Positions 23,671 through 36,393 are shown, numbered from the stretch's first letter. The stretch: 64,000 bases of DNA from Acholoe squamosa (GCA_949317995.1 OX439051.1:38443250-38507249), one strand, 5' to 3'. Notes: a model not told the origin generated them from the letters alone. Numbers and translations: made by a program.

Positions 23671-23870
23671 CCTTATTAGAGTGAGTGAGTGAGTGAGTAA
23701 TAGATTTTTAACGCCATTTCGACAGCTAAGGTCATATTCATGGCGAGAACGACATAACACAATTTTACAGAGGAATGTATCGATGCCCGTGCATATGTGC
23801 ACCACATACATCCGAGGGGATAGGAAAGAGGAGATATAGACCCTTTTAAGTGGGCTAGGGAAGCCCGGCC
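23671..23870 (+). repeat. Dispersed repeat with (GAGT)n head, copy A
   Basis: A short GAGT microsatellite leads into AATAGATTTTTAACGCCATT and about 150 bp of further sequence. The same sequence recurs with a (GA)n head at 63434-63640. The shared block includes TTTAACGCCATTTCGACA, AATGGCGAGAAC-type words and GCATATGTGCACCACA. This is a microsatellite-headed interspersed repeat of unknown class. Confidence 0.85.
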
Positions 23871-24580
23871 TTATTAGATGATTTATTGCTCGTTGCATGT
23901 CAGCGACAGAAGATGCTACGAGAACAGGGGTAGTAATGGCAGAAGATTAACTTGCAGAAGAAGGAGAGAAACATCTTTGCCCTTGTAAATCAATCTTAGG
24001 ACGTGGTCATTTATTATCAACAGGGGGGGCGTAAAAAATTCTGACCCCTCTCGAGGGGGGGGGGGGGGCTAAAAGAATTGTGACCCCTCTTGAGGGGGTG
24101 CTAAAAAGATTTACCCTTAGATCAAAGAGGGGCCGCGAAAAATCTCCGCGCCAGGGCTATATCTGTGAAACCGCACCACCAGTATTTGCAATGTGATTTA
24201 CAAGCGCAGTTGGCTGTGCAAAGATAAGGATCAACTTTAACAACTGTAGGACTACCCAGAGGTTGGGACAATATGATGTGTAGCATGAAGAAAATTTGAT
24301 GAATGAAGAAATGCACCCCAACCCTCAACATACTCAAGTTTCCAGCCCTGCACACAGCATGATTTTGGGGCTAATGATGATTTTAAAGTGAAAATTTTTT
24401 CACCATTTTCCATTATTTCTATGATTTTGATGATAGCTATACATAAAAAAGGAACATTTATTTGCCCAGGAACAGACTCAATATTAGGAATTACAGTAAA
24501 TGTGTGAAGTAAGTCCATGTAAAAGGTCAAAGTCTTTTCTACAAGAAAATATAAGAATGTTTAAGATATGAACCTTTCTT
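23871..24580. repeat. G-rich MITE fragment and flanks
   Basis: At 23997 the sequence TTAGGACGTGGTCATTTATT matches the terminal repeat of the element at 36951-37225. It is followed by G runs (14 Gs at about 24055-24068) and two GACCCCTCTNGAGGGGG units. The right terminal repeat is not found. The rest is non-coding. Confidence 0.5.
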
Positions 24581-24665
24581 TTCAAGCTATTAACAATTTT
24601 CTGATATAAAACATGTTTAAATTTTTCAAGCTATTAACAATTTTCGGATATAAAACATGTTTAAA
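24581..24665 (+). repeat. 39-bp tandem duplication
   Basis: TTTCAAGCTATTAACAATTT and the following AAAACATGTTTAAA occur twice back to back with one substitution. This is a recent short duplication. Confidence 0.9.
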
Positions 24666-25639
24666 TGTGGCTTCACTAAGTGTACAGTAGGCAAGGATAG
24701 GAAGAGGGGGGCTAAACTCACACCTCAGTAGTACACACATAGTCATATCAACTCTAGGCTATCAACTCATGTTCTGCTTGGGTGCACACCAGTGGAAGGT
24801 GGTCATGGTCCACTGATCACAGGCAAGCAGGGTCAGAAATGGCCCTGGGTATACTTCTAATCATTAGAATCATTAGACTAATGCTGTGTATAGATAATTC
24901 CATGTTGATACTCTTGAGTACAGAGTATGTTCCAAGTCTGGGCCTTCTTCTCAGCCTCGTCAGGATGGATGATTTTAACAAGTGAGAGAAAGTGCATGGC
25001 AGTACTTTTTAACTGCTGTATTTGGTTTGGAAATTCTCAGACTAGGTTTTCAGACTCTGCAATTGAATTTTATTTTCACTCAGCTTAGTATCATACACTT
25101 CTTGTAAAGGGAATGTCGAACCCGAATTGCTGAAGTAATATGTTTTACGACTAAGATGCAATAAAAATGTTGAAACTTGAACTTGGATTGGTATGGCATA
25201 CATTATAAGTAGATTGACCATGGCCAAATGAGGGGCCCCTGAAGGTTGACGCACCCTGACCCCACAAAAGTCATCATAGCCCCCATCAATGCTTAGAGAA
25301 GGTATTTTAGTAGGTGTATATACATTCTTCTTTCTAGACACTCTCTACTGACCACAGGAAATTAGATGTAAAGATGCTAAGTGAATATTTTGAGCAATAT
25401 GATCCCAAGTGTCAAGAGTAACTTCTCAAAGCAATAGATGTGGAAAGCTGTTTCAATCAACAGCTGTACTTTCTATTGATATCGGGTGTTTTTCAAGACT
25501 ACGGTACTCTGGGAAAAGGACCAAGGGGCCGATATGAAATTCCCAAACTAGAATTGTGTTAGGTGATCCTACAGAGCCGGCAAACAGGTAACAATAACCA
25601 CAAGCCCCTCTAGACAGTGGGAAGGTAAGTTGTGAATGG
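24666..25639. other. No gene seen
   Basis: No supported coding sequence, RNA gene or repeat. Confidence 0.45.
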
Positions 25640-25770
25640 TGTACAGCATAACCCTATGGTGCCCAACCGTGCCAATTGGCGCGGTTTTGGACCGTGCCAA
25701 TTGGCGCGGTTTTGGACCGTGTCAATTGGTGCGGTTTTGGACATATATAACCACCCAGACACTTCTGCTG
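25640..25770 (+). repeat. 28-bp palindromic tandem repeat in a TIR-like element end
   Basis: Three copies of a unit containing CCGTGCCAATTGGCGCGGTT are present. The core is a near-perfect palindrome around CCAATTGG. It is preceded by AACCCTATGGTGCCCAA and followed by CCAGACACTTCTGCTGG. The same two flanking words enclose a similar CG-rich block at 54874-54980, so both are copies of one element family. Confidence 0.7.
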
Positions 25771-28422
25771 GGTCAAATTTCAAAGTTAGACCACCAATGG
25801 AAAGGGTGTCACCTAACGAATGCATTGACACTACCAGTAGCACTGAGCTTGCATTATTAGAGGTCTTGTGGGTGCTAAATTGAAATATCAAGGATAGAAA
25901 ATTATCATTATCACCATCATTACCACTTTAGGTTGAAAGAGGAGGGGGGCTGTCAAGAGCAGGATTCCCAATATAGGAGGGCTAAGGACAACAAAAATAT
26001 TAGGAAAGACTGGCAAGATAATGGTTTATCACCTCACCCTAACTTTTGCAGGAGATCCTGAATATGTTTTCAATATCATTCTATCCCTAGTACAAAAAGC
26101 TCCCATATTGATATCAAAATAAATCATTTTGTTCCCAAATTACAAGACTTTGCTAAAAAAAAGATAGATGACTTGACCCTGTGAACACCTGAGCAATCTA
26201 CTGGCATCATCAGATAGAATGTATATATGTTGTCACAGTTCCCCCCAGAAGATATCTTGATGTTTTTTTATGTTCATAAATATAAGAAATGTCCCCACAA
26301 AGAACATTCAGATAAGTAATCTGAACTGTCCTTATAAAAATGCAATATGCAAACAATGTAAAACTATCAGATTCAAAACAGTTATATGGGAAACAGCAAG
26401 AAATAGCCAAATAATCCTGAACACCAAAAGAATAAGTGTGTATGTTGTTTCAATACTCATTTAAGTATATAGGTTAGTGGAAAATGTCATTCTAGACACC
26501 TGAACCCAGACCTTAATGGCAGCAGATGGGCTTCCTAGACTACAGCACCTTGCCTGACATATCCACTTTCCTCTCACCTGGGGGCAGAGACTACAAATAG
26601 AACTGGTCCCTGATGGTTGATTCATAAAGTGGGCCTGAGCGAACCTGTTTATAAGCAGCGATGACATAGTGTATAAAATATCCAATCACTACTTGTTTCC
26701 ATTGGATTAGAGGGTAAGTAAACTTAGGTTTAAACCAAACCATCAACCATTATGAAAAATGTAAAGGTGAGGGTCTAAATTGAATAACATAGTGGTACAT
26801 GTAATTATAGCTTAATCGGCTACTTAGGCACTGAGCCTTTAACAAATCATTTATCATAAGAAATCCATACTGGTAAGAGAGTGGTTATGCATCAACCGAG
26901 TTTACAGTACAAGGGTCTGGTAGGGTCCTGTATCAGTTGTACACCACGCCTCTATTGTGGTATAAGTGTGGCATCTTTACATTAGAGCTGAAAGAACCAT
27001 CTCAGTGTGAGAGGTGCATAGTAAGATTTCCAGGATAGAGGGAGGGAAATTTTGGGTAAAACCTGTTACCGAACAGTGCTTAACAACTGGGACACATAAA
27101 GGGAACTTTTTAAAAATGACTGAGGCTTTAAAAGCAACTCATCCAGGCTCTTCAGGGGCAAAACAGCCAGAGACAATGGAGGAATGATGAGGAAGATGTG
27201 GACCAGCATGGATTGTATATTAGAAGCTTCAATGGATCCGAGTGTGACCAGCTTGAAGAATAAATGGAGGTTATCACAGGGTCCCAGAGATGGACACGCA
27301 CTTAATACAATTTGGTGATACAGATGGCCTAGCTATGTCAATCAGGGGACAATGAGTAATGATATGGCTGTCCTTTTTGAGTGATGGGACCAAACCCAGG
27401 TAAGGATGTAAAAGCCAAAGGACATTGCAGCCCTACCTCTCACCCAGCCTTCAGCCGTTGAAAATTGCATCAGAAGCTGAAATGGGCCAGGCACAGAAAG
27501 ACCTTAGAAGTGTTGAGTCATGCTATTAGATGAATGTAGAAGCTAGGTCAAATGGAGCTGAGGAGGACTATTCTAGTTTCTTATCACTCTTTGCCAGAGC
27601 TTTAAATTCAGCCATCCCCAAGAGAGCAACCTTAGATCTACCCCCAGCCGATGATATGATGACCCAAACTATGCAAAGAGAGTAAGGGTGTCAACACAAT
27701 GGGTTGTCAGGGGGTTGGGGAATCCAACATGAACAAGTTAAATATCATCCCCATCTCCATTGAGGGGGTAAAGATAAGAGTCTCACTGCAACGAGGTTTG
27801 GTATCATAAGAGGGGAGATTGGAAACTAACTTCTACAAGAAGAAACTGTATCAGGATTGCCATAGAAAGGTAAGCGCTGGGGAGGGCTCCACTATATCCT
27901 GTTTCAGGAGCAAGTGTATCACCCAAAAAGACTGTAGAACACCATTCCTTATCACCAAACGGAAAATAAAAGCACCAAGATACATGGGTCAAGATGCTTC
28001 ATACGAGCCTCCTATATATATTTAGTTCCAAGACCATAAGCTTTTCTTAGTGACCAGAAGTACCAAGGGATGTTATTATTTATACTTAAGCTCCAGTAAT
28101 GATCCACTGAGTCATAATTGCCTGAAGAAGACAAATAAAATTTGTCAAAACATTTCATCTTATACCTCAATGTCAAATTATTCCCAATAAAATGTTGATA
28201 GGTTAGTAAGTAGTTTCGACAACAATATATAATATGAGACATGCTCACCACTGAGGAGTCTGCCCATGTTAATGCTGGTCATGAGGTCTGTCTGAGCGTC
28301 TGTGTCTACATAACCACAGGTCCCCCCTTACAGACTCACTCAGACAGCCTGACACACGGATATAATGTATAGCCAACGGGTAGTTCCTGCTCAGTCTCCA
28401 CGCAAAGTGAGGTTAAAGGGAG
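25771..28422. other. No gene seen
   Basis: A long non-coding stretch. Frames are short and overlapping on both strands, with no splice-bounded exon found. Confidence 0.4.
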
Positions 28423-28640
28423 TACCGTAATACTCCATATTTAAGGTGCGCCTCATACGTGAGGGTGGACCCCTGGTGCACCTGATAGGTTAGGGAATTA
28501 ATTTTTCTAAATTTCCAAAGGATCCCTTACTTATAAAGAGTGGTATAAGAGGGGCATGGGAACTTTTAGGTACCTATTGGTCTTCAAATTTCGAAAATCT
28601 ATTGATGAGAACAGGAGTTATGGCATTATTATTTGTCTGT
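28423..28640 (+). mobile_element. Fragment of the TACCGTAATC TIR element
   Basis: It starts TACCGTAATACTCC and continues with GGTGCGCCTCATACG, like the terminus of the full copies at 28839-29103 and 32094-32388. It includes the shared internal block, here inverted, with AAAATCTATTGATGAGAACA. No right terminal repeat is present. Confidence 0.5.
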
Positions 28641-28838
28641 GGTATAGGGGAGGACTACGATTGGAGAGTGAATGTTACTGTATAGCCACTCCCAGTACAG
28701 CTGCCCTATTCAAGCAATGGTGTCATTGAACAGGTTACTGTAGGATAAAGCTGGCTATCGTTCACATCCTGCTTTTAAACCTTTAAGGGTCACTAATGTA
28801 ATATAGCTGCATCATGCCCATTGACCGGCAAAATACAG

Positions 28839-29103
28839 TACCGTAATCTCCCGCGTACAAGGCGCGTCTTGTACGAGAGGTTTTAGTTCTTACTGGATCC
28901 AGAAGACCTTTCATTTGATATCTTACACTCCCCCTAAGTCATAATAGGATATAGGGGGCCTGGGGGCTCTAGTAACACATAGCTTTTTGATTTTTGAAAA
29001 AAGTAGAACAAAGGTTATGAATTTTTCATTTTTTTGACTATTTTCTAAAACTCTAGGTGCGTCTTTTACGCGAGGTACACCTTATACGCAGGAGATTACG
29101 GTA
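28839..29103 (+). mobile_element. TIR element (MITE-like), TACCGTAATCTCC family
   Basis: Ends TACCGTAATCTCCCGCGTAC and its inverted partner ending GGAGATTACGGTA bound 265 bp. TATAAGG/CGCG-type subrepeats occur near both ends. There is no coding capacity. Flanks are compatible with a TA target duplication. The internal sequence is shared with the copy at 32094-32388. Confidence 0.8.
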
Positions 29104-30262
29104 CCATGAGAACAGCCATGGTGAGTATGCATCATGCCGATCCTATATGGGGCTGATACCCTCCTCGGGGAGCAGCATGGTGTTCCTATGAAGGGCATTG
29201 ATCATAATTTATATACAGTATACTAGTAGTCAAATACTTTTATAATTGAAGTAGCTATTATTCATGTTCAAAATGGTCTATTATAAGTAGGCCTCCCGAC
29301 ACTTGCAAATCAGTAAACCTGATTAATTCTATTTCAATTTTCTTTTCCGGATGTTATAAGATACATGTATGCGATATACAAACTGTTGCTATTAAAATAG
29401 GATAAAATCTCATTGTTTAAATGTAGGTATTGAAAACACATCATGATGTCATTTTAATATTTTATATTTTTTACTCTTATTACCATATGTACAATAGTGC
29501 TGATGCTAAGTTGATCAGTTTTTGATCTCATCTTTAAGAATACTGTCAGCATCCCCACCTGTTCTTTTTTCCTGGATTCCATCAGATTTACCTGGATGAC
29601 CCAGAAATAATTAAAAGAACAAAAGAATTATTAGAGGGCCATTAGCCCATATTTTTGACTCAGAATATCTACCTGAATCCAATATAACATAACGTCATAA
29701 GTGATAAGACAAAATGTATTATCCCTAACATGATCAGGATACGTCCATACATAAATATCATACTAACGGATGAAATATGCATTAACTTTCTTCTTCCCAT
29801 AATTACTGAGAAGTAACAGCTCAAACTCAGATGTTTGAATGATGGATTTTAACCCTTTTTAGTTTTGACCTGGTTAGCTTCCTATTACACAAATCACATG
29901 CTACATGCATTTGCTCCAGGTGCGGCTTATACGATTGTAACAAAATGTAGGTACAGGTATTTGCAAGAATTTGCTACTTGTGAAAATATACATTTGTAAA
30001 AAGCCTCGTGTCACACCTTGCTCAAAGCTGTCCTCGAACTTGGGAACAATCATTATATATAAGGCATATCTGGCGCTTGATTTTGACAAATTCAGTACAA
30101 ATTTAAAGGAGATCAGAGTTGGCTACGTTTATAAGCCATGCCTTGTATGTGCAGACCTAAGCCACATACATAACATACCTAACTGTATCGTGATGCATCA
30201 ATGAAGTGCTGCTGAGTCTGTACGTCAGCACCTCGTTCACACAACATTGCATCCTTTGCGAT

Positions 30263-30321
30263 CATGATACATGAATGCACCCCTGGCGAGGTACTCCGCA
30301 GGGCTGCATTCATGCATCATG
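30263..30321 (-). other. Hairpin in the presumed 3' UTR of SLX9
   Basis: Arms of about 28 bp (CATGATACATGAATGCA and TGCATTCATGCATCATG at the outer ends) pair with about four mismatches around a 3-nt loop. It lies 65 nt past the SLX9 stop codon on the transcribed strand. It could be a structured UTR element or a foldback repeat. Confidence 0.7.
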
Positions 30322-30385
30322 ACAACCAACCTGATACATTGATTCACTATCTGCCTTTAAATCAGTAGTTTATAAATATGTATTG

Positions 30386-33300
30386 CTAGGATTGCTGCAT
30401 CTTATCTTGTTGTTCGGACCAGTTTTTAACGTGTTCCTTCATGGTGGCCTGTGGGTCCGACTTGAACGCCGGGTGTGATAGAACCTGATTAAAGATAGCG
30501 ATATCATCCATCCTGAAATAAGACAAAAAGTAGTGAAGATTAAGGTTTCATGGTGCCTCCAGTGCCATGTCTCTTGGTCGTCATGATGCACCAATGTAAT
30601 TCTGGCGATTGTACTAGGCAACACTGCATTGGAGTGTAGCGATTTGAGTTATCGTCATTCAATATTATTATGTGCATATAAACTACTAGATGTTGTTATC
30701 CAGTTTAGTGTGTCGGCAGAATATATCAGCACTGTGTCTTCAAGAACACTTGCGCTCATATATATATATTTCCAGTACCTGTTTGCCCCATCGCTTATAA
30801 ATAAAGGACCTGTGCTCATTTGAGACCATTTAAAGTTTTTTTTTGTTTCAGCCGGGTCAAATGAGACCTGCACATAAAAGAGCAATTACGTTACTACCAA
30901 AATACTGTGAAAAGATTTAACGTGTGATATATATCACATATGGCCCAGGGTCTACTAACCCCCCCCCCCAATATAAAAATTGGGCGTTGTGCTTTGAAGC
31001 ACAGAAGGCTCAGGGTAGGTACCATAAAACCCTCTATCAACCCTGTAGGGTCACAGGAATCAGCACTTGCGAAATATTGACTAATTACTTACAAATAGAG
31101 ACCATTATCTATACATGTACTAACACCAGTCTGGCATAATCTTCTCTTACTAAACCCCTTGGACAGCTGGCCCCCCGGACATTTGGCCCCTGGACACCTG
31201 GCCCCCTGGACACTTGGCCCCCGGACACTTGGCCCCCTGGAAACCTGGCCACCTAGCCCCCACAGAAAACTTTATCCTTAGCATGCTTTGTTTATCGCTC
31301 AGTCCCCAATGTGTTATGTGTATAGCTTGGACACTGTAAACATTGCCTGCTGAAAAAAAGTGTCTCACTTGGTGATTACCCATAGGACTCCATGTGCTAA
31401 TTTCATCGCCAAAAATCTATCTGACCCATAGACCCAATGGTTAAAGAACTTGTAGTCAGTATAGCTCCCAAAAACACGACGTAAGTGCAGCAGGTTTTTT
31501 CGTAGAGAAAGACATCACTCACCATAAAGGACAAAATGTTGACTGATAGATGAGATTTGAAACTTTCCTTTGGCTTTTGAAAAATGTGTAAACTAACCGT
31601 ATATCACTGAATGATTACACCCTAAAGTTGGTGATTACAAATTTGTGGATCTGACTGAAAACCCGGCTCCAATAGCCCAGGGGATACCCTGGGCCAAAAA
31701 GGTGCAGTATACATTGAGAATAAGTTGTGAACATTTTTATTTTTACTTACATCCTTTTTTGTCGTGTTTTTGTCTTTGGGACTGGTTTCTTTGATGTTCT
31801 GTCTTTGCTGGAAATACAAGAGTAACATTTTGTAATTTTATTTTATTTTATTTTCCCATTTTTTTTTTTCCTTTCTTGGTCAGACAGGACTGGGAAACAT
31901 TGATCAACATGAATTAACAATGTGTGGTGTGAGATAAGAATTTAGATGACAACTAGGTATGGGAATAACCTGCTTCAAACTACCGTAACCTTAGTCCCAT
32001 TTACAAGCTGGACTCTTGTATAAGCCCTACCCTGTGTTCGGGGCAATAACATGCACCCTGACTTTGGGTATATCCTGTGAGTTGAAATAAGACTACCGTA
32101 ATCTCCCGCGTATAAGGCGCATCCCGCGTATAAGGCACACCCAGAGTTTCAGAATATGGTCAAAAAAATAAAAAATTCATAACTTTTGTTCTAATGAATG
32201 GATTTTCAAAATTCAAAAAGCTATGTGCTGTTTGGACCCCCATGACTCTCCTGGACCCCAAATACAGCAGATGAGCTTATATGGTAGTGTAACATATCAA
32301 AAGAAAGATCTTGGTGTCCCCCTTGTGGATCCAATTAGAACTAAACCCCCCCGTATAAGACGCGCCTTATACGCGGGAGATTATGGTAAGTATGCAACTT
32401 ACATCCCAGATTTTACTGCATATACAAGTATCAACATACCGTAATACTATAAAACCTTGCCTATAAATGGAATTTTATTTGCTGTTTTCTTTTTGTATAA
32501 GCCCACTTGTGGGTCCCAGTTTGGGAGTCGACTTATAGTGGGTAGGAGAGGTTTTGAAGAAGGTTGAATGTAAGTGATTCCAATTGCATTTGACGCTTGG
32601 ATTGGCCCTTGAATTTTCCAAAGGACTGGTGAAAAATAACATTAACAGGGATGAAAGTCACAGAGCACGGAAACAAAGAGGCATAATCTAGTATAAGAGA
32701 TCTCACTCCGCCGTATTGGGTGACGAGAGATTGAGCTCCTGAACCACGTTAATCATAGGAGATGGGGCCAGCTTGCACCAGGGTGTAAACGCGAGGGCTC
32801 CCATAGAGCGCAATGTTAAACATCGCAACTTGATTGGCAATTTTGAAATGGAAATCTTTGGAATTAATTCTGGTATCTGTAGATAGCTATTGACATGAAC
32901 TAAATCAGTATCGAGATCATTTAAAAGAAAAATGAGATGTGCAGCGATCAGCATTCCCGAAACGAAGGACACTTTTGACAATTTGACCCCTCTGTGCTAG
33001 GCCTTTCCTCTCACGAAGCACAGAGTGCTCAGATTCGTAACTTCACTTTCCACTGTCAGTGTGGTTAAGCTGAGCCAATAAATAAAAATCTAAGTACATA
33101 CAATTTATATTTAGGCCATTCTCTGTCATATACTATGATATGGAAGTTGTGGAAGGAATACAAATAATTATTTTGATAGGGTGAACATGGGTTGTTTTCG
33201 CATGTTTTGGTAGAAAATGCCCAAAATTCACAAGTTTTGTGGCCTATCCAAGCTTCCCCCGATAAGACGGTTTACAGAAATTATATTAAATCCTAAGAAT

Positions 33301-36300
33301 AAGCATCTTTGAGTCCTGCCCTTTCACCCAGTGGTCAAATTATTCCAATATTCCAAGGATTAGTATATTTAAATAACTTTTCAAAATGTGTTGTTTAACA
33401 TTGCGCTCTATGGGAGCCTCGCGCTGCTACACCCTCACGGCACACTGGATACCTTGGCGCGCCGAGAACCCCGTCACAACGTTAAACCTATGGGAGGCAG
33501 TGGGACTGCTCCATCTTACTAACCCCAATATTCATCCGTCGGTCTTTGACGGAAATCCCTGAAATGGTCCTATATTCGCCCGAAAAACCTGGGTTTCTAT
33601 ATGAATGTATAGGGCCCTGGAACTTCAAAATCCCTGAAATCAGGGAATTCCCTGAGGACTTTCATCCCTGCATTAAGATTTTAAAGTTCCTTTATAGCCA
33701 AAATCAAGGGATTATCTATTTCAGACATTCTCAATATATTTTTAGTACAGAAAAGGGCCCGTAACTCGGGTAAGAGAAGTTGGAAAATGCGTGTGGAGGG
33801 AGGGGGGGGGGAAATTCTCTAGTTAGGGCTAGCTGAGGTTGTACTTTTATAAGTCAGGCTCTAATTTGGGAGATCGACTTACAGCTCAGGTTGACTTATA
33901 CCGGTAGGTGAGGTTTAACAGCACTTTGCAAATAAGCCGCATTCTATAGACATAAGATGCACCCGAGTTGCGTGGTTGAGTGCCACTGCATCTCACGGAT
34001 GAGGCGGTACACTGCTTTTAACCAGTTCAGTACTAATCTAATGAAATTTTACACACATTCTACTTAAAGAAGTTCTATGAAGCATAGAAGGCCTATGATT
34101 CACAAATAAGCGCAGTACTACAAACCTTTACACATAGGTGCCTAGTGCGCCGCTCCTTTACCTTTAGAAACTGGATGAACTCGGGTGAAGACGTGATACT
34201 ATCAAACAGTATTAAAATCACCAAAATGTTTTCCCAGATTATTGCATTCCCATTAACTGTGGTGTATTTGGAACGCGAGGTATGTCCTCTACTTGAGGAT
34301 ATACAGAAGTTATCATAAAAAATCTCAAACAAAAAAATAAAAATCAAGCGGCACTCTCATCCTACCTGTATTCATTTTGATATGAAATCATGGCAAAATT
34401 CGGTGATTCAATTTTTTTTTTCAAGGCTACGTCATAGAAAAAATAGTTCTCCCTTAACTTTCTTTTTAACTTTTGAAAAGTGCTTATTGCCAAGTCACAA
34501 ATGGTACAATGAGTGATCGAATATGACAATAAAGGTGAAATCCACACATTACCGGTAGTTTCAGTTGTAAAACTCAGTGAAAATTCAATGACATGATAAA
34601 AACAGTAAATTCTCTCGTATAAGCCACGATTTAAACTAGAACCGGATGTTCTCAAAGTCAGGGTGCGGCTTATGCTAGGGTATTTGACAATATAAAACAG
34701 TATTGAACCGCCAATTTCCAAGACCTAGGTGTGACTTATAGAATACACAAAAAATATACAAAACTTTACTCTGATGTAGCTGTACATACTTTTTCTCCCG
34801 TTCACGCGCTCGTTCTACAGGGTTGTCTTTGAGTAGCAGGTCTAATGTGGGCAGAGCATCTACAAGACCCCTCAGGTCTCCTACAACTGGCGTCTTACGG
34901 CGCTTCTTGCGCTCCTTGTCCTCCTTCTTTGCTGCCTGGATAGCGTCAACTTCTGGAAACACAAAATTCACAGATTGTTCATAAACTGATATCTGTTTGA
35001 CTTTTTTAAGAACTGTAAAACTCTAAGGGCTGCAAGTGCATAGAAACTATGTCCAGTCTGTTGTCCACAGACAGAAAATTTACATTGTAAACTGGGTGAC
35101 TCGAATACCATATGATGAATGTGCATTCCATATGATTGCTTTAAAAATCATTGAAATGCATTGAAAATCAGATTCCACGATTGTCAGAACATTGTCATAA
35201 GGTATATAAAAGTGCCTTAACTCTTGTTCTAATTGATAGATTTTCAAATTTAAAAGTTTATAGGACGCCTAAAGCACATCGGTAGTGATTCTGGGGGGAT
35301 TTTAGATCATATGGGCCTCATGAGTTTGAGACTCCCAAATGGTTAGATTCGTAATCTGTGTACTGTAATCAGAAATAACTAACTTCATGAATTAAAAAAA
35401 CCCAAAAAAGCCAGCAAATCAGGCCACATGTACAACTCACTTTTCATCCAGAAGTCATGTTTGAGTTTCCGTTTGTCCACCTTGGTCATATTGCTGCCTT
35501 TTAGCGTTTTACTTGTTATGGAGCTCCTAGCGTCAAAGTCCGGCAAGTCACGCTTCATTCCGTCCAAATCAATCTTAACACCAGCAAACATGTCATCTGG
35601 CAACTTAAATGAACCCTGTAAGGAATTTTGCGATGGAAGTTAGGATGGCAATAAAACTTGATGATCTTCATTTATATGGCAACGCTTTAATAGTGTGAGG
35701 GTGCACTTAAATACAACGTATTTGATACTATACGATGCCATAATATAAACCTTACACTAGAGCCCTGCGCATATTTGAAATGCAGAATGGCCAATATACA
35801 GCTCTAAACTCCTCTCAGATAAGAATCATGTCTGCCATTATATTCTACCCTGTGGATCATAAGGCTGTATCAGCTAAATATTCTGAGCATTTGGACTTTG
35901 AGTGGTGCTCTCAGTGCTGAAGCATACAAAAAAATCCCCGGTGTCTGGGGAAAAAGGCATGATCAGTAGCCTTGGTGATTTGCTATGCATGATGGTTACC
36001 GTCCGCACTGATGGGAATAGATGCAGTACCAATTATGTACCGACCTGTCCGGTATAGTGGCCTCTTTAGGCGCCCTGGTGCTTATTCCAATAACCCTGGT
36101 GCTAATTTGAGACTGGCACTAATTTTGAATACTGTTTTTAATGATTAAGATTAATTTCAATAGCCCATTCATTTTCCAGGGTGCTGATAAATTCGACACA
36201 GGCATTTATTTGAGACCTTGGCATTCAAATGAGCCTTTTGGATAAGTACCTTAGTCTGCGTAGGTTCTGGTGTTTGTTGTTCTTCCTCCATGTCAGCATC

Positions 36301-36393
36301 CATTGGTGTCGATTCCTGTTTGTCCCGTTTCTCAGCGCGGTCCTTGACAGCTGCCGTGTGCGCCTTCTGCCGCTTTCTCTTCATCTTCCCCAT
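30386..36393 (-). CDS. SLX9: SLX9 (FAM207A) ribosome biogenesis factor, five exons
   Basis: Exons on the minus strand are 36393-36250, 35615-35441, 34952-34790, 31807-31751 and 30512-30386. All junctions are GT-AG and all phases match (0, 1, 2, 2), giving 221 residues; the human protein is close to that length. Landmarks: basic start MGKMKRKRQK, MFAGVKIDLDGMK (exon 2), KVDKRKLKHDFWMK running into KVDAIQAAKKED (exons 2-3), TPVVGDLRGLVDALPTL (exon 3), and FNQVLSHPAFKSDPQATMKE near the C-terminus (exon 5). In yeast, Slx9 acts in the nucleolus on pre-40S particles, in ITS1 processing and export; the animal protein is expected to do the same. Exon 4 is the least certain, but it is the only spliced piece that keeps phase. 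Introns carry several MITEs and minisatellites. The gene appears intact. Confidence 0.9.
31164..31262 (+). repeat. 15-16 bp minisatellite in SLX9 intron 4
   Basis: About six copies of a unit like GGACACTTGGCCCCC. It opens a short minus-strand frame rich in Gly and Gln that should not be taken for a gene. Confidence 0.9.
32094..32388 (+). mobile_element. TIR element (MITE-like), best copy of the TACCGTAATCTCC family
   Basis: The left end TACCGTAATCTCCCGCGTAT is mirrored by a right end with ATACGCGGGAGATTATGGTA, bounding 295 bp. Behind each end the sequence TATAAGGCGC or its complement is repeated. The interior shares AACTTTTGTTCTAATGAATG with sequences at about 35219 and 37469. It is inserted in SLX9 intron 3. 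Confidence 0.9.
32778..33432. repeat. Inverted repeat pair of about 40 bp enclosing 0.6 kb
   Basis: GGCTCCCATAGAGCGCAATG followed by TTAAAC on the left (32799-32824) is matched by its reverse complement at 33393-33418. Similarity extends outwards through GTGTA...GCGCGAGG words. It is probably another foldback element within SLX9 intron 3. The interior has no coding sequence. Confidence 0.75.
33433..34789. repeat. SLX9 intron 3, rest: worn TIR-element pieces
   Basis: Words such as GGTGCGGCTTAT, CTTATACCGGTAGG and CTCGTATAAGCC at 33840-33910 and 34608-34745 look like decayed ends of the same TATAAG-type repeat family. A minus-strand frame at 34142-34200 with an SSPEF peptide is not needed for SLX9. 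Confidence 0.4.

Noticed and set aside
32703-32981. 92-codon minus-strand frame in SLX9 intron 3
   Set aside because: Overlaps the left arm of a foldback repeat and has no motif.
34142-34200. Minus-strand TSSPEFIQFLK peptide as an SLX9 exon
   Set aside because: It resembles the SLX9 C-terminal block, but a far better and terminal match with stop codon lies at 30386-30512, and including it would break the order.
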